The notes under the pieces are model-generated. The model was not told the DNA's origin and ran no database searches. It saw nothing but the letters and a program-made list of their open reading frames with translations. Of a stretch of DNA of 64,000 nucleotides, positions 22,503-34,189 are shown one piece after another (position 1 is the first letter of the stretch; each line of letters begins with the position of its first letter). Both the position numbers and the translations under genes were made by a program. This DNA comes from Cherax quadricarinatus (Eukaryota; Arthropoda; Malacostraca; Decapoda; Parastacidae). Location: the NCBI RefSeq assembly GCF_038502225.1, contig NW_027195502.1:1-64000 (forward strand), written 5' to 3'.

Positions 22503-23330
22503 TAATAAAAGTTAGAGGGGGTTTGGGTTTTAAACATTTATGTGATATAATTGTGAGAAACATTTAAGATATACAATTTAAAAGGTTTAGTTATTAAATT
22601 ATTTATTTGGTTTTGGGTGGGGAAAAGTGATCTTTGAAAAAAACTTAAATTTTATAAACAGGTAGTGTTTCTTTTATATTTACGGGTAAAAATTCCCAGA
22701 TTTTGGGGCCTTTTATGTGCATTGATTTTTTGCATAGCGTGAGATGGCCCCCGGGGGAAAACATCAAAGAGTGATCTGTGCCTTGTTTTTTATGGTCATG
22801 TGTTCTGTTGAGGTTGGCAAGATGTTTGAGGGGGGGGTTAATTCAGAGTTAAGTGTTTTATTATGGGTGCAGTAAAAAGTATGGATGTTTTGTATGGGGG
22901 AAGTGGGTTTTTGGTGTATTGAATATTGGTGGAATTGCCTTTATTTTGAAAATTTTTTATCTTTCCCAAACTGAAACCTTTTTTTGGGGTAATTAGTGGT
23001 TGGGGATGGTTTTTTTTGAGCCCCATGCACAAATTCCGTAGGTGAGAAAAGGGGTAAATAAAAAGAGTGATATGGGCCAGGAGGGCTGACTGTGGAGCAA
23101 AATTACCGTATCTTCGATAGTATCCCTACAGTTTTGGGAAATTTTTTAAAAATTTGTTGTATATGTGTATGAAATTTGAGTCTTCTTCAAGGTAAATTTC
23201 CCTAAATTTTTCCCTCTGAAAAATTTTGGGATAGGTGATCCGTTTATCATTATGTTAAGGGGAAACATCTGTGGCTTTTGAAAACTGAATGATGGGGTTT
23301 TTGTCAATGTTTAGTGTAAGTTTTTGTCCT
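22503..23330 (-). mobile_element. CR1-group LINE, reversed 3' segment (low-quality text)
   Basis: The minus strand runs parallel to the thumb of the preceding copy: a complement of the GIRL/KYR-type region near 23,100, the INMINGSPIP-type block near 23,240 and the AYSLTLNIDK-type block near 23,300. The two copies meet 3' end to 3' end at about 22,502. The exact family is uncertain because of the text quality. Confidence 0.6.
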
Positions 23331-23339
23331 CACCCAGGT

Positions 23340-23533
23340 AGATATGTACATTTTACTTTTATGATAATTTTTGTTTCTCTGGTGTTAAAATTTAAACATT
23401 TACTATGTATGATAATTTGGGGTGTTACTCTGGTGGTTAATGTCATGTTATATGTATGAAAATTTTTGTGTTACTCTGGTGGTTAAGGGCCATGTTTACT
23501 ATGTATGAAAATTTTTTGTTTTACTCTGGGGGT
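23340..23533. repeat. About 48 bp minisatellite, part 1
   Basis: Units of the form TTACTATGTATGATAATTTT plus TGTTACTCTGGTGGTTAA are repeated about four times. The array is cut at 23,534 by the TTAA element and continues unchanged at 25,951. Confidence 0.85.
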
Positions 23534-24064
23534 TTAACCCCTTTGAAGGGGTTTTTTGTTCATCGTCTTACCGGGGGGTTTTTGTCGTACAAAATGCGCA
23601 AAAAATTAAGCGACCCCCAAATCCCCCCGGGAAAAAGGCTGAAAAAGCCAGATGGGGGAAAAAAATGGGTCTTTTGTGGGGGAGTGTCAAGTAAGGAAAA
23701 AATCTGGGCCCCAGTGGTGCATTTTTGGGAATGCCATCATAGTACCTTTCCACCGTCCCCGGGTGGAAGTTCCTCACTCCTCGGGAATTGGGACATTTTG
23801 TTCCCAGTGACAGTTCAAACAGATGGAAGTGACAGTAAAGGTTTTTTTAAAAGGTTCTGGTGGGGTTTTTGACCAAAACCCTTGCCCATAATATGGGTAA
23901 AAAGTGAAAAACCCCCCAAGAAAACCCACAGCCCCACCTCTGGTGCGGGCCTCGTTCGTTGTACCAGAATAAAAGAAACTCCTTTTTTAAAACCCCAGAC
24001 CCCAGATTGGGCATTGGTGAGGGAAATGATTATAAACCCAAAAGATCTTCAAACTTTTTCCCCA

Positions 24065-24212
24065 AGAATGGGGGAGGAGGAGGAGGCAGAGGAGGAGGGG
24101 GGGAGGAAAAAGAGGAGGAGGAGGAGGAGGAGGAAGAGGAGGAGGAGGGGGAGGAGGAGGAGGAGGAGGAGGGGGGGAAAGGAAAGGAGGGGAGGAAAAA
24201 GAAAGAAGAAAG
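24065..24212 (+). repeat. GGA-rich purine tract 1
   Basis: An almost pure purine stretch of GGA and GAG triplets; all overlapping frames stay open on both strands (Glu/Gly/Arg-rich on one, Pro/Ser/Leu-rich on the other). Coding is unlikely. Confidence 0.9.
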
Positions 24213-24239
24213 AATAAAGAAAAATAACAATAATCCACA

Positions 24240-24320
24240 ATAAAAACATAATAATTAATACATAATAATAATACATAATAATAAAAAAGGAAAATAATAA
24301 TAAAAATTAAAATAATAAAT
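24240..24320. repeat. ATAATA-rich stretch
   Basis: AATAATAC and ATAATA words repeat for about 80 bp next to the purine tract. Confidence 0.75.
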
Positions 24321-24449
24321 TTTTCCCCCATGACATTAACAAGAAAAGGGGAGATAACATCGAAAAGGGTGCTGCGTTTGATGGGGGTAAATGAGGTAGA
24401 GCTGATCCCCAAAATGAGATGAACATCGCCCCCTTTGTTTTGCTGGTAT

Positions 24450-24842
24450 ACTAACATTTCTGCCCCCCCTATTTGCCTGCCCTGTAAAGGGCTCCCTGTC
24501 TATCCACCCTAGCCCCTCTGTCTCAGAGAGCCAAAAGGGCTGTACCTTTTACCCCACATCTTCAAGCAGGAAACCCTTTTGTCGGGGTTTCTTGGGAAAC
24601 CCGGAAATTTTTCCATGTATTCTTTGTATTTATGTGTACCTGTGAGCCCAAGATAGACAGACAGATAGAATAGGAAAGGGAAAATTTAAAAATAGAATGG
24701 AGGAGGGGGGCACCCGGCCCATTGTTTGGGGCCCGGAGGAAAAAAATTAATGAGCTAATATGTCACTTTGAAAGCACCGGATCCAAAAAATTTTTACACT
24801 TGGACAAGGAGGAGAAGGAGTGGGGGAAAAAGGGAAAAAGGG

Positions 24843-24873
<31 letters not shown>

Positions 24874-25430
24874 GGGGGGAGAAGGGGGAAAAGGGAAGGG
24901 GAGGAGAAGGGGAAAAAAGGGGAAGAGAGGAGGAGGAAGAGGAATACCCCCGAGGAAGATTGGGGGGAAAGGGGGAAGGAGAGGAAGAAGGAGGGGGGAG
25001 GAAGGAGTAGGAGGAAGGGAAAAAAGGGGAAAGGAGGAGGAAGAGGGGGGGAGGGAGGAAGAGGAAAAAGTAGGGGGGAAGGGGAAAGAGGAAATTTGAG
25101 GAAGAGTGGGGGAAAAGAGGAGGAAGGGAAAAAAGGGAGGAGGAGGGTGGAACACTAGTACACGGGTCTAGTCCCTTTTTTTCCCCTGTCTATTTGTCTG
25201 TCTGTAAAACCCCCTGTCTATCTGTCCTTCCGCTCTCTGTCTCGAAACCACAAGACTGTGCCCATCAAATTTACTCACATCTTAAACCCCAGGTATTTTT
25301 TTGTCTGGATTTCTTGGGTTATCCTAGGTAATTTATACTATGTATACTTGTATTTTTGTGTACCTGTGAGACAGAGATAGATAGACAGAAAAAGAAAAGA
25401 CAGATTGAAAGAAAATGGAATGGGGGAAAA
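24450..25430. repeat. Direct duplication of about 260 bp at ~720 bp spacing
   Basis: 24,460-24,720 and 25,180-25,430 share, in order, CTGTCTATC, CTCTGTCTC, CACATCTT, a TTTCTTGGG block, TTTGTATTT.TGTGTACCTG, TGTGAG and ATAGACAGA. Each is paired with a GGA tract (24,065-24,212 and 24,830-25,150), so a ~750 bp module is present twice within the TTAA element. Confidence 0.7.
24830..25150 (+). repeat. GGA-rich purine tract 2
   Basis: About 320 bp of GGA, GAG and GGGG words with very few pyrimidines. It may form triplex or G-quadruplex structure, and it is the second member of the duplicated module. Confidence 0.9.
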
Positions 25431-25950
25431 GAAAAAACACCCTTGTATGCCCCAATTTTTTAGGTTCCCAAACTGCAGAATAAAAAGGAATATGTTCATT
25501 GACTGTATTTTTTTATATATATTATGAACAATAATAAAAAACAATTTTTTTGTATTGTTTTTTTTGAAAACAAGTTTTTAAACAATATATTTGATAATTA
25601 TTTTTTGTTTCTTTTTGTGTTGTAAAAAGGTGTATATAGACATTGCACCTTTTTTTGGTCCCCACAGGCCACAAAGTTATGTGAAAAAATAAAATAGTGA
25701 AAAAAAAACCAAACCTTCAAATACAAGAAAACTAAAGTTTACGGGGGGGAACGTTTGCCTGTTGCCATCGGGCTCATTTTCTAAACTTGGGCCATCCATA
25801 TTTTAAAATATTGATGAGGGAAATTTTTTTTTTGTTTACCCTATAATGTTTAAAAAAAAAACTTATTTTTCATAAGAAAAAAAAAATTTTTTTTTGGGCC
25901 CGCCCCACAGAAGAGTTTGGAGGGGGGCCTGTCGACCCTAAAAGGGTTAA

Positions 25951-26510
25951 TGTACATGTTACTATGTATGATAATTTTTGTTTAAAAAGGTTGTTAATGT
26001 ACATTTTACTATGTATGAAAATTTTTTGTGTTACTCTGGTGATTAATTTTAATTTACTATGTATGAAAATTTTTTTTTACCCCAAGTGGTTAATGTACAT
26101 GTTACTATGTATGAAAATTTTTTGTGTTACTCGGGTTTTGTAATGTTATTTATTGTAAATAATTTTTTACTCTTTTGTTTAAATGTACATGTTACTATGT
26201 ATGAAAATTTTTTGTTTTACCCCTGGTGGTTTAAAATGCATTTTACTATTTATGATAATTTTTTTACTCGGGTTGTAATGTACATTTTTATGTATAAAAA
26301 ATTTTGTATTACTCTTTGGTTAATTACATGTTACTATTATGATAATTTTTTTTACTCGGGTTTTTAAATGAAACATGTTACTAGATGATAATTTTGTTTA
26401 CTCTGGTGCTTAATGAAACATGTTACTATGTAAATAATTTTGTTTTACTCTGGTGCTTAATGTCATGTTAATTTGAAATTTTTTTTATTTACTCTGGTGG
26501 TTAATGTACA
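25951..26510. repeat. About 48 bp minisatellite, part 2
   Basis: About eleven to twelve units with the core ATGTTACTATGTATGA, ATAATTTTTTGTGTTACTC and GGTGGTTAATGTAC. Unit-to-unit differences are largely homopolymer length, as elsewhere in this block. The family G LINE interrupts it at 26,511. Confidence 0.85.
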
Positions 26511-27772
26511 TTGATACGGAGTTCCATTGGGAAGTGTCCTTGGTCCTCTCTTTCCTCATATACATCAATGATTTTCCCAAACCCTTTCCCAACACCCTGA
26601 AACCCATTCTCTTTTTTTGGGACCACTTACGTTCTCTTTTTTAAATTTCCCCCCTCAACCCCCATTGAAAGGAGCTGATCAAAATATCGACTTGGATGCC
26701 CGAATAAATTTACGCTTAACACTGACAAAACCTACTATATTATGTTTGGTAGCAGAGCAGGAGATGCACAAATTAACATTAAAAATCGACAACACCCCTT
26801 TCCAGACATAATGGGGGCATATTCTAGGCCTATCCGACAACAACCTAAATTTCCAGCACCCATATCCAGCAAAAAAAAATTTCCCAAAAGGGGAGGGGAT
26901 CCTCTCAAGATCGATACCCCGTGCCTCAAAATGCCCTTCTCCCCTATACCACTCATTTATCCATACCTCACCTATCCCGGGTTGGCGGGATCCTCCCAAC
27001 AACTAAAAAAATACCCCCAAAAAAGTTTCGAAAAGAATAATCATAAACCCCATCCAGAAACCCCCCCACTCTTCATAGATCTAAATTTCCTCCCTGTTAT
27101 ACATCCCCCTTTACTGGGCAATCTCTTAAAAACCTTAAACTCCATTACCCAACCAAACCAAAATGCTTTCTTGATAGTTTTTTGGGAAAACCCCACAGGC
27201 TAACCCCAGACACAAGCTTTTTATCCCCAATGACTTCCCTGTCTGACTAAACCTTTACAAAATTCAATTTTGTAAAAGGCCAAAAATTTGGAACACCCTA
27301 CCGAAAATTAAAACTGCAGAAAAATTCATCCCCCCTTCAAAACTCCCATTGAAAACATCTTTATCTCTGAAAACCCCCATCAACAAACCCTTCCACGAAT
27401 CCCCCTGGTGGTTCACACCCACTCACCAATTTGACCAAAAACAGTATTAATCCAATTTTAAAAAATAATAATCCGTGATACTCGAATACTGAAACTATAT
27501 CTGCCAAAAAAAAAGCATTCACATTTTCTAAACTCACAAACTAGTATTTAGTGACTTAGCCCCTAATCCAACACCTCATAATTTGTAATATTTTTAAAAA
27601 TTAAAATTAAACTAAATCTTAAAAAATGCCTAGCCATGCCAAAATTTTCTAGTTTACCTCTGTAAAACATTATTTAACTTCCCTTAAACCAAACAATAAC
27701 CAAATTCTTAAACTCCCGCATTTTTAATCCTTATAGAAGGGAAAAAACTTTGGGGGTTTTAATTGAATTGAA
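26511..27772 (+). mobile_element. Family G LINE inserted in the minisatellite (low-quality text)
   Basis: It starts at reverse transcriptase domain 4 (GVPLGSVLGPLFL, 26,520-26,560), continues with INDFPK, a linker, a decayed INLRLTLTKPTI, and DNNLNF.STHIQ-type text near 26,840. It then follows the copy at 60,928-61,924 through the 3' UTR to a short AATTGAATTGAA tail at 27,760. The minisatellite resumes at 27,773. The copy is 5'-truncated and its frames are destroyed. Confidence 0.8.
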
Positions 27773-27985
27773 TGTATGATAATTTTTTTGTTACCCTGGT
27801 CTTAATGTACATGTTACTATGTATGATAATTTTTTTTTTACCCCTAGTGGTTAATGTACATTTACTATGTAAAAATTTTTTTTGTTACTCTTTGGGGAAT
27901 TAATGTACATGTTACTATGTATGATAATTTTGTGTTACTCTGGTGATTAATGTACATGTTACTTTGTATGATAATTTGTTGGGAA
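27773..27985. repeat. About 48 bp minisatellite, part 3
   Basis: Four to five further units of the same repeat (ATGTTACTATGTATGATAA, CTCTGGTGATTAATGTACA). Parts 1-3 are one original array split by two insertions. Confidence 0.85.
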
Positions 27986-28129
27986 ATGTATTTAAAGGTT
28001 TTTTCTACCTAAATAAACTTCCCCAACTTATTGGGTTTTTTCTTGGTTAAAAAAATGAACCTTGTGTATGAATGTTCTGAACAATTTGTTTTTATGTAAC
28101 ATAAACCTTAAAAAATTTTAACAAACCCG
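27986..28129. other. Short AT-rich spacer
   Basis: No feature recognised between the two minisatellites. Confidence 0.5.
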
Positions 28130-29600
28130 CTGCTTTCACCACCTTTTAAACCCCTGCCTCACCACCTAACACCTGCTGCTTTCATCCCCAACACATCTGC
28201 TGCCTCACCACCCCTAAAACCTGCTGCTGCCTCACCATAACACCTGCTTTTTTTCCTCCCCAACCCCTTACCTGCTTCACCACCTAACACCTGCTGCCCG
28301 CCCAAACCCAACACTTGGTGCTGCCTCACCACCCAACATCTGCTGCCCTCACCATCCCCCCACCCCACTGTTGTTTTTACCAAAAACATCTCTGCTGCCT
28401 CCCCCCTAACACCCGCCCCTTCCTCAAACCCCCCCTAACACCTGCTGCTGCCTTCCCCCTAACAATTCTCTCTTTACCCAAACCCAACACTTGCTGTTGC
28501 CCTCCATAACATTCTGCAGCCCTCACCCCAAAAACTTCTGCTGCCTCACAACCTAACACCAGCTGCTTTCCCGACCCCCTAACATGCTGCTGAACACACC
28601 CTAAACCCAACACTTGCCACCCCCCACCACCTAACATCTGCTGCTGCCTCAACCCAACACCCCTGCTGCCTCACCACTAACAACCCGCTGCTGACCACCC
28701 AACACCTGCTCCAAAACCAAACCCAACACCCTGCTGCTGCCTCACCCTAACCTTGCTGTTGCCTCACCCCCTAACATCTGCTGCTGCCTCACCACCCAAC
28801 ACTTGCTGCTGCCTCACCCCCTAACACCTGCTTTCCCTCACCACCTAACACCTGCTGCTCTTTTTCCCCCAAATAACTTTCCTCTCCAAAACCCAAAGCT
28901 GCTGCTGCCCCACTAACTAAACCCCCCTGCCCCACCACCCAACACCTGCTACTGTACCACCAACATCTGCTACTGCCTCCCCCTAAAACTGCCCTACCTC
29001 ACCCTAACACCTGCTGCTGCTCACCAAAAATAACCCCCACTGCCTCCCCCCTAACACCCTACTGCCTCACCACCTAAAAACTCCATACCACCCAACACCT
29101 GCTGATGCCCGGCCACCCAACACCCGCCCCGCTGCTGCTGACCACCCCAACACCTGCTGCTGCTGCCCGACCACCCCCCCACCTGCTGTCCCCCACCACC
29201 TAACACCTGCTGTTGCTGCTCCCCCACCCAACACTTTCTGCTGCCTCACCCCCCTAACACCTGCTCTGACTCACCCCCTGGGACCTGCTTTCCTCACCAT
29301 CCCAACAACTGCTGCTGCTTTGACTCACCACCTTTAAAACCCTTTTCCTACCCCCTAACACCTGCTGCTGGTTCACCACCTAACCCCTGCCCCCTCACCA
29401 CCTAGCACCTGCTGTTCTTTCCTCACCTCCCCAACACTTGCTGCTGTCTCACCACCTAACACCTGCTGCTGCCCCTAACACCTGCTGCTGACTCCCCCCT
29501 AACACCTGCTGCTATTCTTCCCCCACCTAAACCTGCTGTTTCTGCCTCACCAACACCTGCTGCCTTTAGACCTAAACACCTGCTCCTCCTGAGCCCCCTA
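28130..29600. repeat. CTG-rich minisatellite (~25 bp unit)
   Basis: Dozens of units close to ACACCTGCTGCTGCCTCACC plus ACCTA. Deletions and T/C run changes are frequent. The long open frames on both strands reflect the repeat and are not genes. Confidence 0.9.
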
Positions 29601-29930
29601 ACACCTGTCCCGCCTGGGCATGAAAACCTGATTCACTTAACACCTGAGCACCTGACCTCAACATCCCAGGGATTAAAACTCCCAAAACCGGACCACCCAA
29701 ACCCCGCGCACCTGGGCACCTGACATTCAACACCGGGCATCTAACACCTGCCACACTCAACAGCTGAGCCCTGACCTAACACCTGAGCACCTGGAAACCC
29801 GCACCTGGGCACCTGACACACTCAACATTTAGCACCCATCCCCCCTCCCAAAACCCTTGAAACCTAACACACACAACACCTGAGCAGCTAACACAGTCAA
29901 ACCCCAGGCAGGTAACACGGGCAACAAGAC
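29601..29930. repeat. Diverged array, CACCTGAGC / CTGAC unit
   Basis: The same array changes to units such as CACCTGAGCACCTGACCTAA and CTGGGCACCTGACA, a second, related minisatellite. Confidence 0.75.
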
Positions 29931-31689
29931 ACAGACATGATCATGTCTGGCGCCTTAATACACTATATTTCATGGGTCAAACTCTCTCCCATGTATCATC
30001 CAAACACATGGGGGAAAATTTTTTTTGTAATAAAAGGGAGGTGTTACTCCCCGTGTTAAAACACCACAGGTGTTACTCACCTGTGTTAGACACCCCAAAA
30101 TTTTATTGTTGTTGTTTCTTCTTTGTTGGGTTTTTTTAAGGGCCACTGACAGCATCAGCCGGAGAATGTTTCTCGTGCTACCAAAAAATTGTTGTCAAAG
30201 GGTTGGCGATGGGGGAAAAGGAACGAAAGTTCCTTTTTTAAATAGAATAAACTTGAATTTCCAATTAGATTTCCCGTGGACGCCCCCAAGTCCCAGCAAA
30301 AGAGACCCAAAACTCACACCTAAGTTCAAAACCGGGGTCCAAGACCCGTTAAAAAATTTCCCTTCCCCGTGGAAAAAAATGGAGCTGGATAAAAAGGGAA
30401 GGGCCCCCGGAGGGTTTTGCGGGGGGCCCCCCCTGTAGTGCCGGGGCCCCTCCCGTAATTGCCCCGGGGGGAAATTTTAAAAGAGGAAACGTCCCAGGAC
30501 CGGGGAGGGAAAGGGGGCCCGTGATCTCAGGCGGAAGGGGGTTCACACCCAACGAAAGGGTGGCACAGAAGTCTTTGTTAAGCTATCACAGCCCAAAAAC
30601 CAACAACACAAGTTGTTGTTTTTGTTATTATTTTAGGGCCACTGACAGTGTACGTCTTTGGGCCCCGACTTCCCGGGGCTCCGGAAAAGGGAAACCCCAA
30701 CTGAAGTGGGAAAGGGTTAAAATAAGTAATAAGTAAGTGCACATAAATAAAATTTTTTAGGTATAAAAAATAGTTAAAAATTTCATACATGCAGCAAAAT
30801 TGTAAAATATGGAAAAACTTAAAAAATCAGACGGGTGACTTTTTTTTAGGGTCCTTTTCCTTTTTATTATAATATAAAAGGTTATAATATTTTATTTAAA
30901 ATTCTATGTGGAAAATAAATTCTCATAATTATACCGATATTTTTTTAATTTAAATATACATGATTAATGATTACTGTTTTCTAAATTGTTTTTGAATAAA
31001 AAAGGTTTTTCCCCTGCCTGCCCCGGATGTGCCCCGGGAAGGTCGACACAAAAAATCAGGGAGTTGGGAATTTGGGTTTGAAAAGTAGTGAGGGGGGCTT
31101 TAAAAAATGGGACCAGGATATTTCATTCACGGGGTGGGGTTAATATAAAACCTCCCTTTCCAAAAGGAATGTGCTTTCCCCAGTGAAGAGTGAGGAACGT
31201 GATTTACGGGACCACCATAATAAAGTGGTAAAAAATTGAATAATGGGGGGACCAGTGGAGACTGGGGCGTCCCCTAGGGGTGTCCCCGGAAAAAAACCCC
31301 TGATTTAATCATCCTCCCGGTCTAGATCTTAATGGGGGACCTGTAATGTATAATAATTTTAGACATGAAATCGTCTTGGAATGGTAAGTAACCCGTGAAA
31401 TGCAGGAAGTGAAAAATTTGCCCCGCCCAGTGAACCCGTTAGTCCCCGTGTTTCCGTCCTGAGGATGTGGGAAATTTTTATGGGGTCACGACTTCAAATC
31501 CCGGATAAACCAAAAAATACCTCATCCCGCTGGAATAAAAACCGTGTGGTGTAACAGGGTTTTGGGAAAGAAAATGGGTGGAGGAAATAAGGAACATCAA
31601 TCACCCACGGGTTTAAAAACCCTTCTAGTTATAGCAGACTGATCTGGCCATTAGGTATGTTGTAATTGGATAGGTTATGGGGGATCCCG
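29931..31689. other. No gene recognised; one direct repeat
   Basis: Inside the suspect block. A GTTGTTGTTT...TTAGGGCCACTGACAG segment occurs twice, at about 30,105-30,152 and 30,613-30,650, roughly 500 bp apart. This could be a pair of terminal repeats, but the sequence between has no protein I can name. A GACTTCAAATCCCGG stretch near 31,490 looks vaguely like a pol III B box; no A box was found to go with it. Confidence 0.4.
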
Positions 31690-33030
31690 CCCTCAAGTGA
31701 CCCCAGAGAATAGTTTACCTGGGTTTTCCTGGGAGAGATTCGGGGCCCCTTTCCCCTCTGTGACCCGGGCCCCCTGGTGGATCAGGCCGTCCCAGAGGCT
31801 TTTCTCAGCTGCCCCAAACCAGCTTCGAGCCACCAACCCGGGTGATCGGTTTACTTTGGGGGTTTTCCCTTTACCGAAGACACCCGGGGGGCTGTTGGTA
31901 ATCCCCCTATGTGTGTGGGAGGCAGTTGAACAGTCTCGGGCTGGCACTTGTGTAGGGGTTTTTAACGTCTGTGGCACCCCCGCTTTTCATTGGGGATAAT
32001 TAAATCGCAAGTCTTTGCTTTCATAGTGAGTAATTTTCATTTTCCCCCTTTTTTCTTGTCCCTCTAGTATTTTCCAGGTTTATAAATCCCCTATCTCTCC
32101 CTCCTGCGTTCCCGGGAAAACCGGTTGGAACCCCCGTCTCCCCGTAATTGATGTTTTATCCTAGTTATTCCTTTGGGATGCAAAAATTCTCTGTACAATT
32201 TTTTTAGGTGAAATTTTTCCCTGCCTTTGAAAGGGGCTGTTAGTGTGCAGCAATACTCCCGCCCAAAGAACAAATGACCTGAAAGTGTCATCATGGGGGG
32301 CCTCCTAGTTCTGAAGGGTTTTCATTATCCATCTTGTTTTTTCTAGCAGATCGATTGATCAATGTTATGGTCCGAAAGGGGAGATCCTCCGTTTTAGTCC
32401 TCCCAGGTTTTTTACGTTAAATGTTCCGCTCTATTTGTGGGCCCAAAATTTTTTTTGTACTCTGATGGGAAATTTTAAATTTCCCCCATGTTTACCCTAT
32501 CTAGTAATTGAAATTTCCCCATGGAACTTCATATTGTTTTCTGCAGCCCCCTGAAAAATTTGGTTTTATGTCCAATGGGCCTTTCAGGGGTCTGCAATGG
32601 AAGACACTGTCATGCAGATTCAGGGTTTTCCCCCCAAGAAGAAACGGGGTTTGGCTGACATCCTTTTCTGTGTCGGATATGAGGATGAGGAACAATTAGG
32701 GGAAATCATTTCCTTTGGAAAAGAGGGTTTCCCGTAGCTGCCTCGGACTTTACTCTGTTGGCGCTACTCTCTGTGTTCCCGTTAGTGAGGAAATTATAGA
32801 TCCTCGAACCCACTTTTTCCCGTTTTCCTTTCACCATTTTTTCCTAAAATTCCCCTGGTCACACTTGGACTTTTGCAAAGTCTGTATAAAATTTTCAACT
32901 GCATTCTTTTTGTCTTCTAGTGCATTTAGGACCTTGTGGTAGTGATCCCAAAAGTTTTAGACCCGACAGGGGCGACCCGTTCTAAACCCATTTGCCCTGG
33001 GTTTGTAACTGATGGTTTCTAGATGGGAAT
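31690..33030 (-). mobile_element. Family C LINE copy 2, reverse transcriptase to 3' UTR (low-quality text)
   Basis: Read on the minus strand: HGFRTGRP- (about 32,980), HYHKVLNALED (32,900-32,940), TDFAK (palm A, 32,860), ISDTEKDVS (32,660), then a destroyed FADDT site near 32,630, KYEVPW-type text and the linker, and the 3' UTR from about 32,040 to 31,690. Copy 1 at 33,862-37,762 gives the same order and lets the blocks be placed. Copy 2 keeps the palm A region that copy 1 has lost. Not functional. Confidence 0.75.
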
Positions 33031-33059
33031 ATCTTAAGTGGTGGGATTATTTTACAAAT

Positions 33060-33240
33060 GTTTTCTTTGATGGATATATCAATTTTAACCCAACCCCTTG
33101 ATTAAATTTTTTCCCAATAAAACCAATACAATTTCCCCCAATTAATAGGGTGTACTTTGTGGGTGCTATCCAATTTTTACTGGTCTTGGATGGGTATGGA
33201 TAAGATTTGAGGTCAGGGGGCCACCCGCAGTTAAAAAAAG
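33060..33240 (+). repeat. Segment shared with 61,910-62,060
   Basis: AATTAATAGG.GTACTTGTGG.GTGCTATCCAATTT and TATGGATAAGATT match 61,955-62,030, where the segment leads into an I-type ORF1 fragment. Here the continuation (GGGGGCCACC.GCAGT) also matches for about 25 bp and then diverges or becomes unreadable. Confidence 0.65.
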
Positions 33241-33514
33241 GTGGGTTTAAAAACCCCTCACTTCAGGATGACTCCTTAAAAAATATAGTTTTTTTTCTCC
33301 CAAAAAGATCACTTTTGTATTTCATGTAATGTTGAAATTTTGTCAGGTAAGGCCCCATAAAATTTTCCCTATCCCCGCTGGTATTCCCGAACCGGGTGCA
33401 ATCAAATGAAAAAAAATTTAAATTTAATTAATTATTTAATAATTAAAATGACTGATTGGAAGGGAAATGGGTATAAGTACCCCATTTTTCGATCAGTGGT
33501 GGAGTTCCTGGAGA

Positions 33515-33861
33515 TGGTTTTTTGGGGTTTGCCCGCGGGCCCGTCTGTGGCCAGGCCTCGTTGTGGAAACCCCTGATTAAAAGGGTGTTGCTGCTGGCTG
33601 CCCCAGACCCAAAGGCCCGAAACCCGGCCTTTTATCAGGGCGTTTTGGTTCTTTTCCCGTCCCCGCAAGACTGCCAGGGGTCTGTTGGTAATCCCCCCTT
33701 TTTGTGCTGGGGGGGCGGGTTTAACATCTCGGGCCCCCCGACATTTTTATGGTCTCTTAACGTGCCATTTGCACCCCCGCTTTTCTTGGGGGGGTGGTGC
33801 ATCGTCTGCCAATCTTTTTTCTTTCTAGTGTTTTCCTGGAGTTTTTCCTGGAGAATTTAAG
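33515..33861 (-). mobile_element. Extra copy of the family C 3' UTR
   Basis: The blocks GGTCTGTTGGTAATCC, TTATGGTCTCTTAACGTGC and GGTGCATCGTCTGCCAA are those of the 3' UTR at 33,862-34,190 (and 31,780-32,030). Two 3' UTR units therefore stand in tandem at the end of copy 1. This may be a second, strongly 5'-truncated insertion at the tail of the first. Confidence 0.75.
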
Positions 33862-34189
33862 GTTAAGCCCACGGCCCCCGTCTGTAAGGCCTCCTGGTGG
33901 AAACAGCGCCTGATCCCCAAACCCGGCTGTTGCTACTGGCTGGGAAACCAACGGTGAAACCCCGGCTGATCAGGAACGGCTTTGGGTGCTTGTCCCGTGC
34001 CAAACTTGAAGGCTGCCAGGGGTCTGTTGGTAATCCCCCTTATGTGTGCTGGGGGGCAGTTAGGCAATCTAGGCCCCGGCCTTTTTATGGTCTCTTAACC
34101 CTTTTTAGTGACACCCCTCTTTTTATTGGGGGATGGTGCATCGTCTGCCAAGTCTTTTGCTTTCTGTAGTGATTTTCTGTCAAGTTTGG

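Larger units (their letters stand above)
23534..25950. mobile_element. 2.4 kb TTAA-flanked element inserted in the minisatellite
   Basis: The left edge TTAACCCCTTTGAAGGG and the right edge CCCTAAAAGGGTTAA form an inverted pair with TTAA at both ends. To the left lies ACTCTGGGGGTT and to the right TGTACATGTTACTATG, which together rebuild one minisatellite unit (..CTCTGGTGGTTAATGTACATG..). The element therefore inserted into the unit's own TTAA, as piggyBac-like elements do. The interior holds GGA-rich tracts, an ATAATA stretch and an internal duplication. No transposase is recognisable, but the text quality is too poor to rule out a decayed one. Confidence 0.75.

Noticed and set aside
24065..25158. 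Glu/Gly/Arg-rich and Pro/Ser/Leu-rich frames
   Set aside because: They arise from GGA-rich tracts, with several overlapping phases open on both strands.
28159..29249. Gly/Val-rich minus-strand frames
   Set aside because: They are translations of the ~25 bp CTG-rich minisatellite.
30105..30650. Solo LTR pair
   Set aside because: Direct repeats of ~40 bp are too short and the text quality too poor to claim LTRs.
31480..31500. tRNA or tRNA-derived SINE
   Set aside because: A single weak B-box-like word in low-quality text, without an A box or cloverleaf.
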